DNA of 64,000 nt, from assembly GCA_005408345.1 (NCBI GenBank), contig SEMN01000525.1, positions 1 to 64,000 on the forward strand, given 5' to 3'. Of this stretch, positions 20,781 through 33,500 are shown one piece after another. The stretch comes from Macquaria australasica. Its lineage: Eukaryota; Chordata; Actinopteri; Centrarchiformes; Percichthyidae. The position numbers and the translations under genes are program-made. Under the pieces are notes generated by a model. That model saw only the letters and a list, made by a program, of their open reading frames with translations. It was not told where the DNA came from and made no database searches. Within the stretch, counting starts at the first letter, position 1; every line of letters begins with the position of its first letter.

Positions 20781-21592
20781 AGACATGGAATTAGCTTTAA
20801 TCAAATTTAAACCCAATGAATTAATCTTTTCTTTAGGCTACAGAGCAACTTCATACTCTTTTTCTAATTGGATTTTTAATCAAATTTAAACCCAGTGAAT
20901 TCATCTTTTTTTAGGCCACAGAGCGTCATCATACTCTTTTTTTAATTGGATTTGTAATCAAATTTAAACCCAGTGAATTCATCTTTTTTTTAGGCCACAG
21001 AGCATCATCATACTCTTTTTTTAATTGGATTTTTAATCAAATTTAAACCCAGTGAATTCATCTTTTTTGTTTTTTAGGCCACAGAGCATCATCATACTCT
21101 TTTTCTAATTGGATTTCTAATCAAATTTAAACCCAATGAATTCATCTTTTCTTTAGGCCACAGAGCATCATCATAATCTTTTTCTAATTGGATTTTTAAT
21201 CAAATTTAACTCAGTGAATTCATCTTTTCTTTAGGCCACAGAGCATCATCATACTCTTTTTTTAATTGGATTTTTAATCAAATTTAAACCCAGTGAATTC
21301 ATCTTTTTTTTAGGCCACAGAGCGTCATCATACTCTTTTTTTAATTGGATTTGTAATCAAATTTAAACCCAGTGAATTCCTCTTTTTTTTAGGCCACAGA
21401 GCATCATCACAATCTTTTTTCTAATTGGATTTTTAATCAAATTTAAACCCAGTGAATTCATCTTTTTTGTTTTTTAGGCCACAGAGCATCATCATACTCT
21501 TTTTCTAATTGGATTTTTAATCAAATTTAAACTCAATGAATTCATCTTTTCTTTAGGCCACAGAGAATCATCATAGTGTTTTTCTAATTGCA
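20781..21592 (+). repeat. Minisatellite, about ten units of 78-82 bp
   Basis: Each unit carries AATCAAATTTAAACCCAGTG, AATTCATCTTTT, TTTAGGCCACAGAGCATCAT and CTTTTTCTAATTGGATTT. Units start near 20813, 20891, 20969, 21050, 21131, 21211, 21289, 21369, 21450 and 21531. Overlapping AATAAA motifs at 21610-21619 follow, so the array may lie inside the kinase 3' UTR. Confidence 0.92.
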
Positions 21593-22049
21593 TTTTGAAA
21601 TGATGAAATAATAAATAAAGGTTTTAATCCACCTCCAGGCTTTTGTCTCTGTTACAGTGAAAGACACATGCAAAATAAGTATTGACAGCAATGATCTTGA
21701 ATAAATAAAATAAAACCTAAAATAAACAGTTTCACTCTGTGATTATAAGTGAATCAGGGTTTGTACATTTGTAAAAGTCACATGGAGTTTTGATCACTTT
21801 TAATCCAACATTTTAGATCTGATTAAAAATGTCTGCTCGTTTTCTCTTTCATTAAGAAAATACATCTTACCTTAAAATAATCAGAAGAAGAAGAAACTTT
21901 ATTTATACAGTACATTTCAAAGCAAAGAATAGAAATAGAATAAAATGCACTACAATAAAATAAGATTTAAAAAAGTTAAACAAATAAAATGGACAAGACA
22001 CTATAGAATTGGGAAAAGAAAACTTAGGGATAATGTAAATAAAATGTTT
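21593..22049. other. AT-rich spacer
   Basis: Contains overlapping AATAAA motifs at 21610-21619 and a CTTTATTTATACAGTACATTTC phrase (about 21896) that begins the next repeat block. No gene seen. Confidence 0.5.
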
Positions 22050-22340
22050 TTTTAAGAAGTGATTTCAAACCCTAGATCCTCCAAGAGCTCCAGAGCTGAG
22101 GGGCCCTGACAGCAAAGGCCCAGTCACCTTTGGTCTTGATCCAGGATTTAGGAACAGCCAGAGGAGACCTGCCTCTGAGACTATGTTGTGTTAGTACTAT
22201 ATAGTACTATCAACTCTAAAACTGACTGGTAACCCATCAAAAGAGGCAAGATATTGGTGATACGATCTTGCCTCTTTGAATTTGTGAAAAGCCCAGCAGC
22301 TGCATTTTGTACCAGCTTAAGGAATGAGATTACGTTTTTC
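22050..22340 (-). mobile_element. LINE-derived fragment (related to 53410-53910 and 60270-60650)
   Basis: Phrases such as CAGCAAAGGCCCAGTCACCT, CCTCTGAGACTATGTTGT and AGCCCAGCAGCTGCATTTTG match a teleost LINE region in antisense orientation. Heavily decayed. Confidence 0.55.
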
Positions 22341-22429
22341 ACAATTGTTCAAGTCTGTCTTAAAGGTGCCCAAATGAACATCGAAATAGTTTGTGCTTGT
22401 GTTAATGATTCCTCATGTTTATATTGGCT

Positions 22430-22690
22430 ATTAAGGGATCACTTCCTAACATGCTTTCAGTGTAAGTGATGGGGGACAAAACCCACAGTCCTTGTTCTGT
22501 GAAAAACTACATTCAAGTTAATAATAACCTTCAGCAGACTGAGTTAAACAAATCAAGTGGATATCTTCCAAAGTTTGGATTGTTTTTAAAATCAAAAATG
22601 ACCAGTAGACAGTTTGTGTGCAACCAACAGATGAAACTGTGCAAGTATCTGTTGTTTTGTTGTCAGCATGCTGTCTTCTGCTTGTTTGAG
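22430..22690 (+). repeat. Interspersed repeat (AAGTGATGGnGGACAAAA type)
   Basis: TAACATGCTTTCAGTGTAAG followed by GATGGGGGACAAAACCCACA recurs with changes near 39710-39790, so the block belongs to a dispersed family. Confidence 0.55.
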
Positions 22691-22861
22691 GGGGAAAAAA
22701 GACAACACTAAGGTTATAAATAAGAAGAAGCAACAATAAATAAATAAATGAAACAATGAATTAAGCATTAATCAAATATAACTAAAACTTTTTTATCTAC
22801 ATATTTGGATAAACATGTAATTTACATGGTCCAGAAATTGATAACTGTGACTTTAAGGCTC

Positions 22862-22913
22862 TACGTCACATCACCAACCACCAATGAGGGAAGACTCTGA
22901 GTTGCTTAGCAAC
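22862..22913. promoter_or_regulatory. Candidate styxl1 promoter cluster: CRE-like, CCAAT box, RFX X-box
   Basis: TACGTCA (22862-22868, CRE-like), CCAAT (22881-22885) and the palindrome GTTGCTTAGCAAC (22901-22913) lie 164-215 bp upstream of the styxl1 ATG. The last has perfect 5-bp arms around TTA and fits an RFX-factor X-box. The motif cluster is seen; its function is inferred from position. Confidence 0.55.
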
Positions 22914-23076
22914 AGAACCCATACCAACAACAACTGTGCTCTTTGAAAACGACTTGGTTAGACAAGGTGCTCATTTGTTTTTTCCCTACAGGTCAAGCTA
23001 ATTATAATGTTCACCTGCACTTATATAGATGTTTTTGTTTCTAGCTAATTATTTTCTTGTTGCCATTCGTCCTGCG

Positions 23077-26000
23077 ATGGCTGAGATCATGATTTGTGAG
23101 CCATTTGAGCTCTACAACCTCCTCAACCAGTGCAGCTGTGTGTCGAGGCTGGCAGAGATCAACTACCTGTGTTTGATTGGTAAGAGATTACAAGCTGTTA
23201 ATGCTAGAGTCCATGTGACCGCTTGATATGAGTTGGAGTTGCTTTAATTCAGTTTAACTTTAGTTGTAACTCACTTGTGTGCATTGTATGTCTCTTCTCT
23301 AGATGCTCGTGAAACCCAAGATTACAGAATCAGTCACATCATAACAGCTAAAAATGTCAAAATGGTATGGAAGTTATTGTATCCACAGTTTTGTGATTCA
23401 GTCCGGGTCTGATGGGTACAAACAGGGGGAAATGAGCAGAAGTTTGGCTGATCCTATGATCAATGCCATAGTACAAGCATTGGTATTATCAGTTTGTCCT
23501 TTGTACTGTCTCAAGCAATTAACAATCTGTTTGACATAATTAGAAGTTGTTAGGACTGTGCATTGCAAACAACGAGCCCTGCACTGCAGCTTAGTTTCTT
23601 AGTTCCCTCAGTTTCTAGGATTATTTTGTGCATCAATCATCAAACCTTTCTGTGTTTCCAGGATTCAGAGGGCACATTCCTCCTGCCAGAGGCGGTGGAG
23701 GTTGACACTATGCAGCATGTGGTGGTCTACGACAGCAACACAAGCTGTTTGCAGGAACAAGGTAATTGGTTAAAGTGTTATACCGGAAATGTTTCTTCAA
23801 AGCAGCTCTGGGGCATAAAAGTATGACTGACTAGTCCACTAAACAAAATGTTTGGACAACATGGTGAAATAATGGTGTATAGCTGAGGAGTTAGTTTATT
23901 GTTTTGTTCCATATAATCTACTTTTTCTCTATTTTTCACAATTCCCCTGCACTGCTCTGGTGGAGGAGAGCTAGTAGCCCACTATAGACAATGCTCCCAA
24001 TGTGCATTTCAGCCACAAATGTCTGCACACTCTTAAGTGAAGTTTCTGACTGTGATTGCAGGCAGAGCAGTTGAATGTGCTCAGGTTGTAGCCAAAGCCA
24101 GCCTCTATCCAGTCCAAATAGTGAGAGGAGGCTTTCAGAGGTTCTCAGCTCTGTACCATTTTTTAAGAACTGAGAAGATCATCTACACCATCATGGTAAG
24201 ACAAACACACCTGACCTCAGGGTTCATACACTCATAATTAAGTCGGTGAAGGTTCATCACAACCGTCCAGTTAGTATAAAGTCTGGAGAAAGTTGAATCC
24301 AAATCATTGGACTTAAGACCAGACACTGATTTGTGTCCAGTACAGTGATTTGGATTAAATTTTGTCCAGGTGTTCCCAATTGAAAACACAAGCCTTGATT
24401 GGTGCACAGGAGTCCACATTGTCTTCATTCCAGTGAGTGTCTGCAGTTTATCTGTGGACATTACAGTAGATAGCTCCATTAATAATTATTAATATTCCAT
24501 TGTTGGTTTTGAGTCCACCATTCAGAATGTGATAATTCTGACAAGACACTCAGAGATCATTACAAAATGGCTCACTATGTGGTGGACTATAGAGTGAATA
24601 GTCAAACATTTCTGACACAGACTCACACTGTTACATATTTTAAGTTTTGGGTTTGACGTCATGTGTGGCATGTTAAAGATACGGACGAATCTTTTCTTTA
24701 TTTCCTTTGATTAACAGACTATATAGAGGATTTCTTTGCTCCCCAGGAGAGAAAAAAAATGTTACTTTGCTTTAACATCTCACAATAGCATGAAGTGGCT
24801 GAGTGGTGCATACCATATACAATAACCACATCATCCCTGTATAAAGCAGTCCATCTCAGTACTTTCAATACTGTCAAAGACTGCAGCCATAAGTGTTCAA
24901 TCCACTCTGTGACATGCTCAACAAAGTTGAACATTGTAAGCCTCCCAAAGGCAATATTTATAGCAAGGTTATTCTACTGGATTGTAGATTGTACAGATAT
25001 TCAACAATGATATTGCAGCCACTTTCTGTAAATAAACTAGAATGATAAAGGGATTAAAACAAACCAGAAAAAAAAATCAAGCAATAATTCAGGATCTGCC
25101 GTTGTTGATATTGAACTTTAGGGCTGCAAATTCTCAAACCAAATATCTCTGTACAAATTTTAAATTAATAAAATTCCAAGGCCAAGTGACATGCAGTTAA
25201 CCCGAGACTTTGGGAGGCCCAGGACAGTTGCCCAGTTAGTAATCCAGCCTCGCTTATATACATACTAAACAATATCAGTCAGTTTATTCAGTTGAATTGC
25301 TGCTGATAAGTACAATTTAATATATTTCTGGGCTATCTCAGGAGCTGGAAAACCTGAAGACTTATCCAGTGGAGATCATAGCAGGACTGCTGTATCTGGG
25401 TGACCAGAAACAAGGCATGGACTCCAGCATCCTCAAAGACCTGAAAATCAGCGCTGTCATCAGCGTCTCACAGAGTGACACTCTGGAGTAAGGCAGGACT
25501 GGGTGTTTTGTGAATGTCTTCTATCATGGCTGTTGAATTTGTTCTGAATTTCTTTTGAACTCTTTTAGATCTAGATCCACAAAGGGGAACCACACCATCC
25601 TTAACATCCCAGTGGCTGACTCAGTGGTGTCTGATTTATATTCAGGTCTTGAAAGGATTTGTAGTTTTATTGGTAAGTTGTGCCCATACTTTACTTGATA
25701 AGCTGTTTTAAATCCTTACAAATATTTGTAGTCTCGTTCATAGAATCAGGAAATACATGAATTTTGGGCATCAATGTTTTACAATTGGTTAAACTGCAAT
25801 GACTCGCTGTAAACTGCAATTATCAAGAATACAAACATAAATGTAAAATAATAATACAGTAAGGCATCTCAGTTCAGGTTAAACACCTACATGTATGCTA
25901 TATTTCCAAGATCTCGAACCATGTGATATTGTTGCATATAATTCACAAAATTCTGAAATGTTATGTGAATTTAAATATGAAGATAGTAACGCTTACAGGA

Positions 26001-27974
26001 ATGTATGGATTACTTTATTCTATAGTTGGTGTCACAGCTGTGGTTCAAGAAAGGGTATTTAGACACCTAAAAGACTGTTATACACAGATATTTGTGCCAG
26101 CAGGTGCTGAATTTGAATTTGGAAAATCTAAATGTATTAAATGTAAATATGAATTTGTTTGTAATCAAACACTAGATTCAATAAGGAAAAGCTAGCACAT
26201 ATTCAACTGATTTAGCCGTTTTAATTCCTCATCAGATGAGAGTTTTCAAGTTGAAACTTAAGTTTTCAACCTCACAGGACCAGGGTATAAAAAACCAACT
26301 AAACATAAAAACAACTCCAACGCAAAAAGTGCATTAGAAGAATCTGTTGAATCTGCAAGTTCTCAGCAGGTTCAATCTGAATTTAAAGAACTAAATATAA
26401 AGAACGTGCATCGCGCCACCACATTTTGAACTTAAAACCTCAAAGGTCAAAGGTCATTTTTGGGGGGTTTATGAAGAAAGGTTTTAATGATTAAATGGTT
26501 TTATATACAGTAAAGATGATATACTGTACAGCCCATCCTTTAGAGATTTTTTAGATCAGACCAGGGAATTAAATTTGAATTATTGTTTTGCTAATAAATG
26601 CAGTTGCTGTTACATGGCTTGGCTTGATAGTGTAGAGGTCTTTGTTCATTATAACAGCCATCAGTCTTCTGTTTTCAGGTTCACACGTCAACATGGGCTC
26701 CCGTGTCCTGATAGTTTCCAGGCAGGGCAGAAGCCGCTGCAGTGCTGTAACCATTGCCTTTCTCATGCACCACCTCAAATACACACTGGAGGCAAGTGGT
26801 GTTTTTTCAGTTTGGTTTCAGTGTCTGCAGAATGCAATATGTGCCATACAAACTGTAGTCCTGTAGTTCAAATGTGATCTTTAGATGGTAACAAGTAATA
26901 AGTAAGCAGGTATACTCTGCTGAGTGTCTTGAAACTCTAAGATGAAGTGTTTTTGTTCCAGAAAATGACGTTCAGTATCTTTTTCCTTTACAACATGAAC
27001 AGAAATGTAATAATATGTGGTTTTAGGGGGCGTTTATCCCTCCGTCCAGCACTTCTGTGCACCATGTTCGTCTATAGCGCAGGTTGGTTGATACAGTAGG
27101 TGAGGACATGGTTTTGGGATCTGTACAAACTCTGTGCTACTAGCTATTGTTCCCCAAGAAATACTTATAGCACAAAACTGCCCCCAAAACCACAGACTGT
27201 CTGGTTGTTGATTTCTGTTCATGTAAGAACTAAACAAACGAGATACAGCATGTTAATAAGCGAGCTTTAGAGGTGTTGGAGGGAATTTTGGAAAGAGCCC
27301 AGCTAGCTGTTGACTCCTGCTTCTAGCCTTTATGCTAAGCTAGGCTAACCACGTCCTGACTCCAGCTCCGTACTCATAGGAAGAGTTTGACATTTTGGGA
27401 AACAAACGTATTCACTTTTTTTGCCAAGAGTTAGACGAGAAGATCGATACCAATCTCCAATGTCTCTGAAGTAAATTTGTAGCAGGAGCAGTTAGCCTAA
27501 CTTAGCATAAAGACTGGAAACAGCTCGCCTGGCTCCGTCCAAGGTATCAGAACCTGGGTCACTGTTTAACTTGTTATACCGTGTTTTGTCTGTTTAATCC
27601 ATTCAAAAACTGAAGTGTAAAAGCCACACGTTGTGGTTTGACTGCTGGCTCCAGCTACATATTTAGAGCGGTATCAATCTTCTCATCTGAATCTCAGCAA
27701 CAAAGCAAATAAGTGTATTTCCCAAAATGTCAAAGCACTATTTTAACACACTGACATGAGATAGATATTGTTAATGGGGGATAAAAAAGCATGTAAATAT
27801 GATATTATTAATGCGTAATAATTGGTTTGGCTTTGCTTTCAGGAGGCCTGGAAGCAGGTGCTCAAATGTAAACCCAGCATGAGGCCGAACACGAGGTTTC
27901 TGCAGCAGCTGTCTGACTGGGAGCTTCACACCATGGGATCAAAAGTGACTGATATCTCTGAACCTCATTTCTAA
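23077..27974 (+). CDS. styxl1: Serine/threonine/tyrosine-interacting-like protein 1 (MK-STYX)
   Basis: Catalytically dead dual-specificity phosphatase; in mammals it is linked to stress-granule (G3BP1) and mitochondrial signalling. Eight exons: 23077-23179, 23303-23364, 23662-23761, 24062-24195, 25342-25487, 25569-25672, 26679-26791, 27843-27974. Phases agree and give 297 residues (human about 313). The N-terminal rhodanese/CDC25-like domain begins CEPFELYNLLNQ and has YLCLIDAR. The C-terminal phosphatase domain runs from about 150. Its P-loop reads VSRQGRSR at 229-236: the usual His-Cys pair is Val229-Ser230, so no nucleophile, while Arg236 is kept. Human MK-STYX also has Ser there. The protein ends ITDISEPHF-like (VTDISEPHF), matching the human ITNIMDPLY end. 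The donor after exon 7 is GAG|GCAAGT, a GC-AG intron. tmem120a follows on the same strand. Confidence 0.94.
27020..27370 (-). repeat. Teleost repeat (TTTATGCTAAGCTAGGCTAA type)
   Basis: Minus-orientation copy in styxl1 intron 7, with AGAGGTGTTGGAGGGAATTT and CTTTATGCTAAGCTAGGCTA. It abuts a second copy in the other orientation. Confidence 0.7.
27380..27745 (+). repeat. Teleost repeat (GACATTTTGGGAAAn type)
   Basis: Starts GTTTGACATTTTGGGAAAC, includes AGAAGATCGATACCAATCTC and TTAGCATAAAGACTGG, and ends in the inverted TTTCCCAAAATGTCAAAG. Confidence 0.75.
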
Positions 27975-28028
27975 CAAAGCAACCGACAGCTATGACAATG
28001 ATGTGGTTAGTTCATATTCACTTCGTGC

Positions 28029-28034
28029 AATAAA
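28029..28034 (+). promoter_or_regulatory. Polyadenylation signal for styxl1
   Basis: AATAAA 55 bp after the stop codon. Confidence 0.7.
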
Positions 28035-29827
28035 GACAGCTGATTTCAGTTTGATAAAAACCTATGTGAAGGGGTGAAATTGTGTGGAGGTCAACAACAT
28101 TACAGGGACATCTCTTCCTTTTTTCCTCAAAGATTAGTGCATGTAGCCTTGTTACATCTAGACAATTAGACAAATATCATATATACACATACATATATTG
28201 CAGATTTTTTTCTTTATTTCAAAATGACTCTTCAAGGATGTACTGTATATGGACATACAGTAACAGAAATAAAGTAAGCGGACAGTGACACCTAGTGTTT
28301 TTTGTACTTAACACTTTTGTGCACTTGTTCTCTTGTTTTATATTCATGAACAAAGTTATTTATGATTTATCCTAAATGGCATTAGCTGTAGTTCAGTCCA
28401 TACATAGCTCTTCGATCTTGAACATGACAGTTTCTCCTGTCTGCAGAGTTACATAACATCAGCTCTAAAAATACAGGCCACATGCCAAGCAGTGAGAAAT
28501 GTAATGCTCTGAAACTTTCCTTGCAGGGAGCAGAGCAACTTCCTTGCATAGAACCGACCAAACAACCTATGTCATTGAAATGGCCGTGTTTCTGTCATAG
28601 AAGACTAAGGTCAGGGCCAAGGTTTGGGGTTATGTGGCCAAGCCTCTGCAAATGAAGGGATTTATAAAAGCGGCAGTGTTGCCTGACAGACTGAACTCAG
28701 GGCTGTAATTTTCAAGCTCAACAAGTGCAGGTGCTGATTGGCTGAAACGAGGGACCAAAATCTTAGAGATCGTCTCCGGGACACCTGATTGGACCAGCCA
28801 GTTGCAACTTGCAAGCAGGGTTAAGGGTTTACGTCGCCTTCAAAATAAAAGCACAGAAATTGTAATCCTTGAAATGTTTTTAGATTTGACCGTATAGACA
28901 GCTGATTTAAATAACAGCAATATGAAATTGAAAAAGATGTAAAGTAAAATAATCTGTAGGCCCCGGTAAAGATGCTGCATGCTTGGATATAGTTTCAGCA
29001 AAGCAAAACAAAACTCAAGCTTCTTTTCCTTCCCCCCCCCCACAATTACAAAACGGGTTGTTAAGAGAAAATTAAATTAAAAAAAAAAAGCAATTCATCA
29101 GTTCATGAAATATTTAACCAAGATCAATTAATTAATTAATCACCAGGACTGAAAGGCATCTGTGCTTAATTTCCTGTGGGCTTCCCTATTCTTTTCTACT
29201 TTTTCAGTGTCTGAATTGCACAATACACATAATAATAATAAAAATAATAACGTTTATTTATATGACCCTTATCAAAATCAGCAATTACAAAGTGCTTTAA
29301 GAAGGGCAGGCATAAAGCAGATCAAATAGTAAGAACAGTGTGGTATTGCTGCTTCTTCCACCACCACCAAGTTCCAGCATCAGCTCAGCCGAACATGCAA
29401 AAATGGGCAATTTGTATACAGGCAAGCATGTAACTCAATATATGAAGAATATAACTCAACTTATGTGAAGAATAGAGTTCACAATACTGCATTTTTACTA
29501 TGCTTAAATGTTTGGAGTGGAGCATTTCTAGCAAGTAAAATATTCTGGAAATCAACAACAACTTTTAAATTTTTTTAAACACAACTAAACTAACTAAAAT
29601 AACAGTATCAGATTTTGGCCTCCAAAATAGCAACAAATGCATTCCGGAAATGAAGAAATTATATGGACGTTATTGGGAAATGGCAGAGCCCTTTCGCCAC
29701 CAAGGCTTTTATTCTGAAGGCGGTGACAGGACGTCGCGCTTGTTGGACACCGACCTCAGCGTAACTGTTGCACAGCGGACCGTGGATATTACCCAACTCC
29801 AGGAGGTCTCCTGGTGTCAGATAGAAG
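28035..29827. other. styxl1-tmem120a intergenic region
   Basis: Holds a LINE-tail-like block (29235-29330: TTTATTTATATGACCC...CAAAGTGCTTTAAG, minus orientation), a poly-C stretch near 29033 and the presumed tmem120a promoter/5' UTR. No further gene seen. Confidence 0.5.
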
Positions 29828-30501
29828 ATGTTGTTCAGTCCAACGGGCCTAACTGAATGTTTACGCGAATGGGAGGATTTAGAGAAGAACTACCAGCAAA
29901 TTCAGGTAATTTAAACGGCGCGTCTCCTGTCTCCGCTGTACCTATGGAGGTCGGGTTGGGAGGGCAGACAGGCGGCAGCGGGATCCGCCCTCAGCAGCTA
30001 AAGATAAGACACAGCAAGGCAATAATAAGCCACTGATCAAATGTGCCAAAACAGTCATAAATACACATAGTATATAGAGACATAATTAACACGCAGTGAC
30101 ACGTACAAAGCTGTGGGGAGCAAGATGTGGTTTATTATCATGACAAATACCAATAAAATTAAAGTCTAATGACAAAAGACAAGATCAAGTTACCTCCTCA
30201 TTAAAGGACCATTCTGGTATTTTTGCACGTTTTAGCCCATTAACAATTTAGAAATGAAGGAAAGCCTAACCAGGGACAGGGGTCGCAAATTAGCCTTGGC
30301 TGGAAGTCCTATATGCAATACATGGGTAACATGGCTGTCCCTGAGAAATAAACTCATTAAAATAAAAAAATAAAAAAAATAAATCCTGGATTATTTACAT
30401 TCACCACCCTTTTCCAAAGTCTACCTTTAAAGATAAATGTGCTCTGTGCCTGTTGAGCACTGGCATCTTTTTTGTGTGCTCTCTACCTTGCAGATTCGTT
30501 A

Positions 30502-30536
<35 letters not shown>

Positions 30537-33500
30537 GAAGAAGACTTTGGCACTGCACAACACAACTTTAAGTATATTCTTTTTTTCCCCCTCCAGGACA
30601 CCCATCGTCTATATAAACAGAAACTTGAGGAAGTGGCCAAACTGCAAGACAGCTGCTCCGGTGCAATAGCGCGTCAGAGGAAGAAGCTGAAAGAGCTCAC
30701 TGCCTCACTAGAAGAGTAAGTATTGATCAGCGATTTCATTGAGAATATGCTGGCAGTATTTGTGTATTGTAGAGTACGACAAACTGGATTATTTTAATGC
30801 CCTTTTTAATGGTCTTGTAAAAGCTTATAAATGTCGTCAGTTCATTCATATCCTGGCTAGGACTTAAAATTCACAGGTTACAGGTTCTGGTCCTGGTCTT
30901 TAAAGTTCTCAATTGTCTGGCCCCAGGTCAGTGTTTGTGCACCTAAAGCATGTTACAGCCTGCCTGCTGATTTGAGGTTTGCACCTGTTTTTGTTTTAGG
31001 TTAGCTTTCACTTTCTTCCCTGTAAAGCACTTTAAATAGACTGTGCTCTACAGATAAACTGGAACTTGAACATATATGGATGAGTATGAGCCGGAGTCCT
31101 CAGACTTTGAGGGCAATGAGAGGATGTATTCATCTATAGAAAATTTAGGTGCATGGCTCACCCACCACCACAGAGACCCTGAGGTCAGTTTCAATGGACT
31201 GGACTGAAAGGGTCTGGTCATGCACAAGTGGCAGTATGTGGGTTGGGATGGGGTTCGATAGGATTTTACTGAATCCAAACCCTTTTGAATCTCTTATAGA
31301 ATCTTATAAGGTTTACTTTTCAACATTTGCAAGTAATGAAAAGCTGAAATAACTACAACTCAAAGATGTCTAATCCCCTTTTGTTGACTGAGATTGATGA
31401 TTTCAACCTGTACCTACAGCCTGAAAATGAGATGAGCTGCATGATATATGACATTTTAATTAAAATCCTTTAAAGGCACATTCAAATAGCATTAACAGTT
31501 ATAGCTTTCTGTACTTAACAAATTACTTACTCCAAATACTGAAAGTCCTGATTCAGAACTATTAAGTTGATCAGATTAAAATGTTGATATGATACAAATA
31601 ACAGTTGAATTATAATCAGCTTTATGAATCTGGGTATTTTGTTGACTGGGAACTGGATCCAGAATTGAACCTGCTATCGGAGCCTATCCCTATTTGTGGG
31701 TGGGAAGCCAGTGAGGGAGTATGTCCTTCTTTTTGCTCCAGGACAGTCACAGAGGCTGCAGTGCTAGAATTGAAAATGGAGTAAAATTGCAAAAAAAAAA
31801 AAAAAAAGTCATTATTATTGCCAACATGTAACAACAAATCTTGTTAGTGATTGTGTATGTAAGTCTGTGCTGTGTTATAAACATGTCATAATGTATTCTT
31901 CCATGATTAGATGCAAAGAAAACCATCCAAAACTCAAATTAGGTCCAGAGGACATGGACACCATCGCTGAAATCAAGGACTCCATGAAAGAGAGAGCAAA
32001 TGCTTTCTTTGAGATGGAAGCTTTTCTGCCAAAGAAGAACGGGTTTGATTCTGTCATATGATTTACTGTGTGTATTTGCATGACAAAGGGGAGTTTCTTA
32101 ATACATTGTCAGTATTTTTTTTTAACAGCTTGTTGTTGTGTAACAGATCTGCTACATTTAAAAACTACACAATTATTAAAATGATTAAGATGTTAGCATT
32201 GTGAGTGACTGACGCCTCTTCCTGTTTAGGTTATACCTCACTCTTGTTTTAGGAAACGTCAATGTAACACTACTCAACAAACAGTCAAAGTAAGTCGCAT
32301 TGACGTTCATTTTCTTACAACCCAAAAATGTTTTTCAGAGTACAGTCATGTCAGCATCGCGTTAACATCATTTCTGTTTGCTTCACGAAAACAGATTTGC
32401 TTACAAAGACGAATATGAGAAATTTAAACTGGTCCTCACGGTCATCCTCTTAGTGTTCTCCTTCACGTGCCGCTTTTTGTTCAGCTACAGGTAAGATTTC
32501 CCAACACCTTGTTTGTGTTTGCAGAAGTATAATGCACCAAATGTAGCTATTTTCATATATATACAATATACAGTACAGTACAGCACATCACATAAACAAA
32601 AGACATGTTAATTAACCCTTAAATATGGTTATTATGACCAAGATATGTGGCTGATCAGATCAGAACTGACAGAGAGGACTTCTGCCTTCGCTGCACAGCC
32701 GGTGTAGACTGACAGTGTGGATGAATTAATGTGTTTGTTGAATTATTTCTATTATATGTGTGAATTTGGTTGTGGTTAACATCTGTATGTGCTTTTTTGT
32801 TTTGTTTTGTTTTTGTTTCAGAGCCCTAGATGCCCTGTTCAACTTCCTGTTGGTGTGGTACTACTGCACACTCACCATCCGGGAGAGTATCCTCATCAGC
32901 AACGGCTCAAGGTCTGCAACACATTTACTGTCTCCACTGTTTTTTATTATAATGATAATAGATAAACTGGTCACATACAGTAAAGGCTTCCTCAGGGCCT
33001 TGTCATGTAGGGAGACACTTTGAACCCTGAACATTTGTTGAAATCTTCTTCTGTAATTGAGTGACTCTTAAACTAGATTTTCTTATGATGTTCTGCAACT
33101 TTTTGTTTGATGTCACACCGACCACCTAACATAACACCATAACCTTGCCTGTTGGTATCCGGTATAGCAGTACTACACACAGTCCTGTATCCGTCAGTGT
33201 CAGTCCTCCATGTTGTTTCAGGATCAAAGGTTGGTGGGTTTTCCATCACTACGTGTCAACCTTCCTGTCTGGAGTCATGCTCACTTGGTGAGTGATGTTA
33301 TCCTCTTTTCTTTACTTTACACTTTCACCTTATTAGCTATACAAAATATTAGGATAATATATTGACCATCAAAATGCTTTCACTCTTGTCCACTTGAATG
33401 TCATAAAAGTTTGGGTTTGTGCTTGATTCTAACCAGATGTTGTCTTTGTTCGCAGGCCTGAAGGCGCTCTCTACCAGATGTTTAGGAACCAGTTCCTAAC

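Noticed and set aside
29650..29856. 68-codon plus-strand frame at the start of tmem120a
   Set aside because: The true start at 29828 is in another frame and gives the conserved N-terminus ECLREWEDL.
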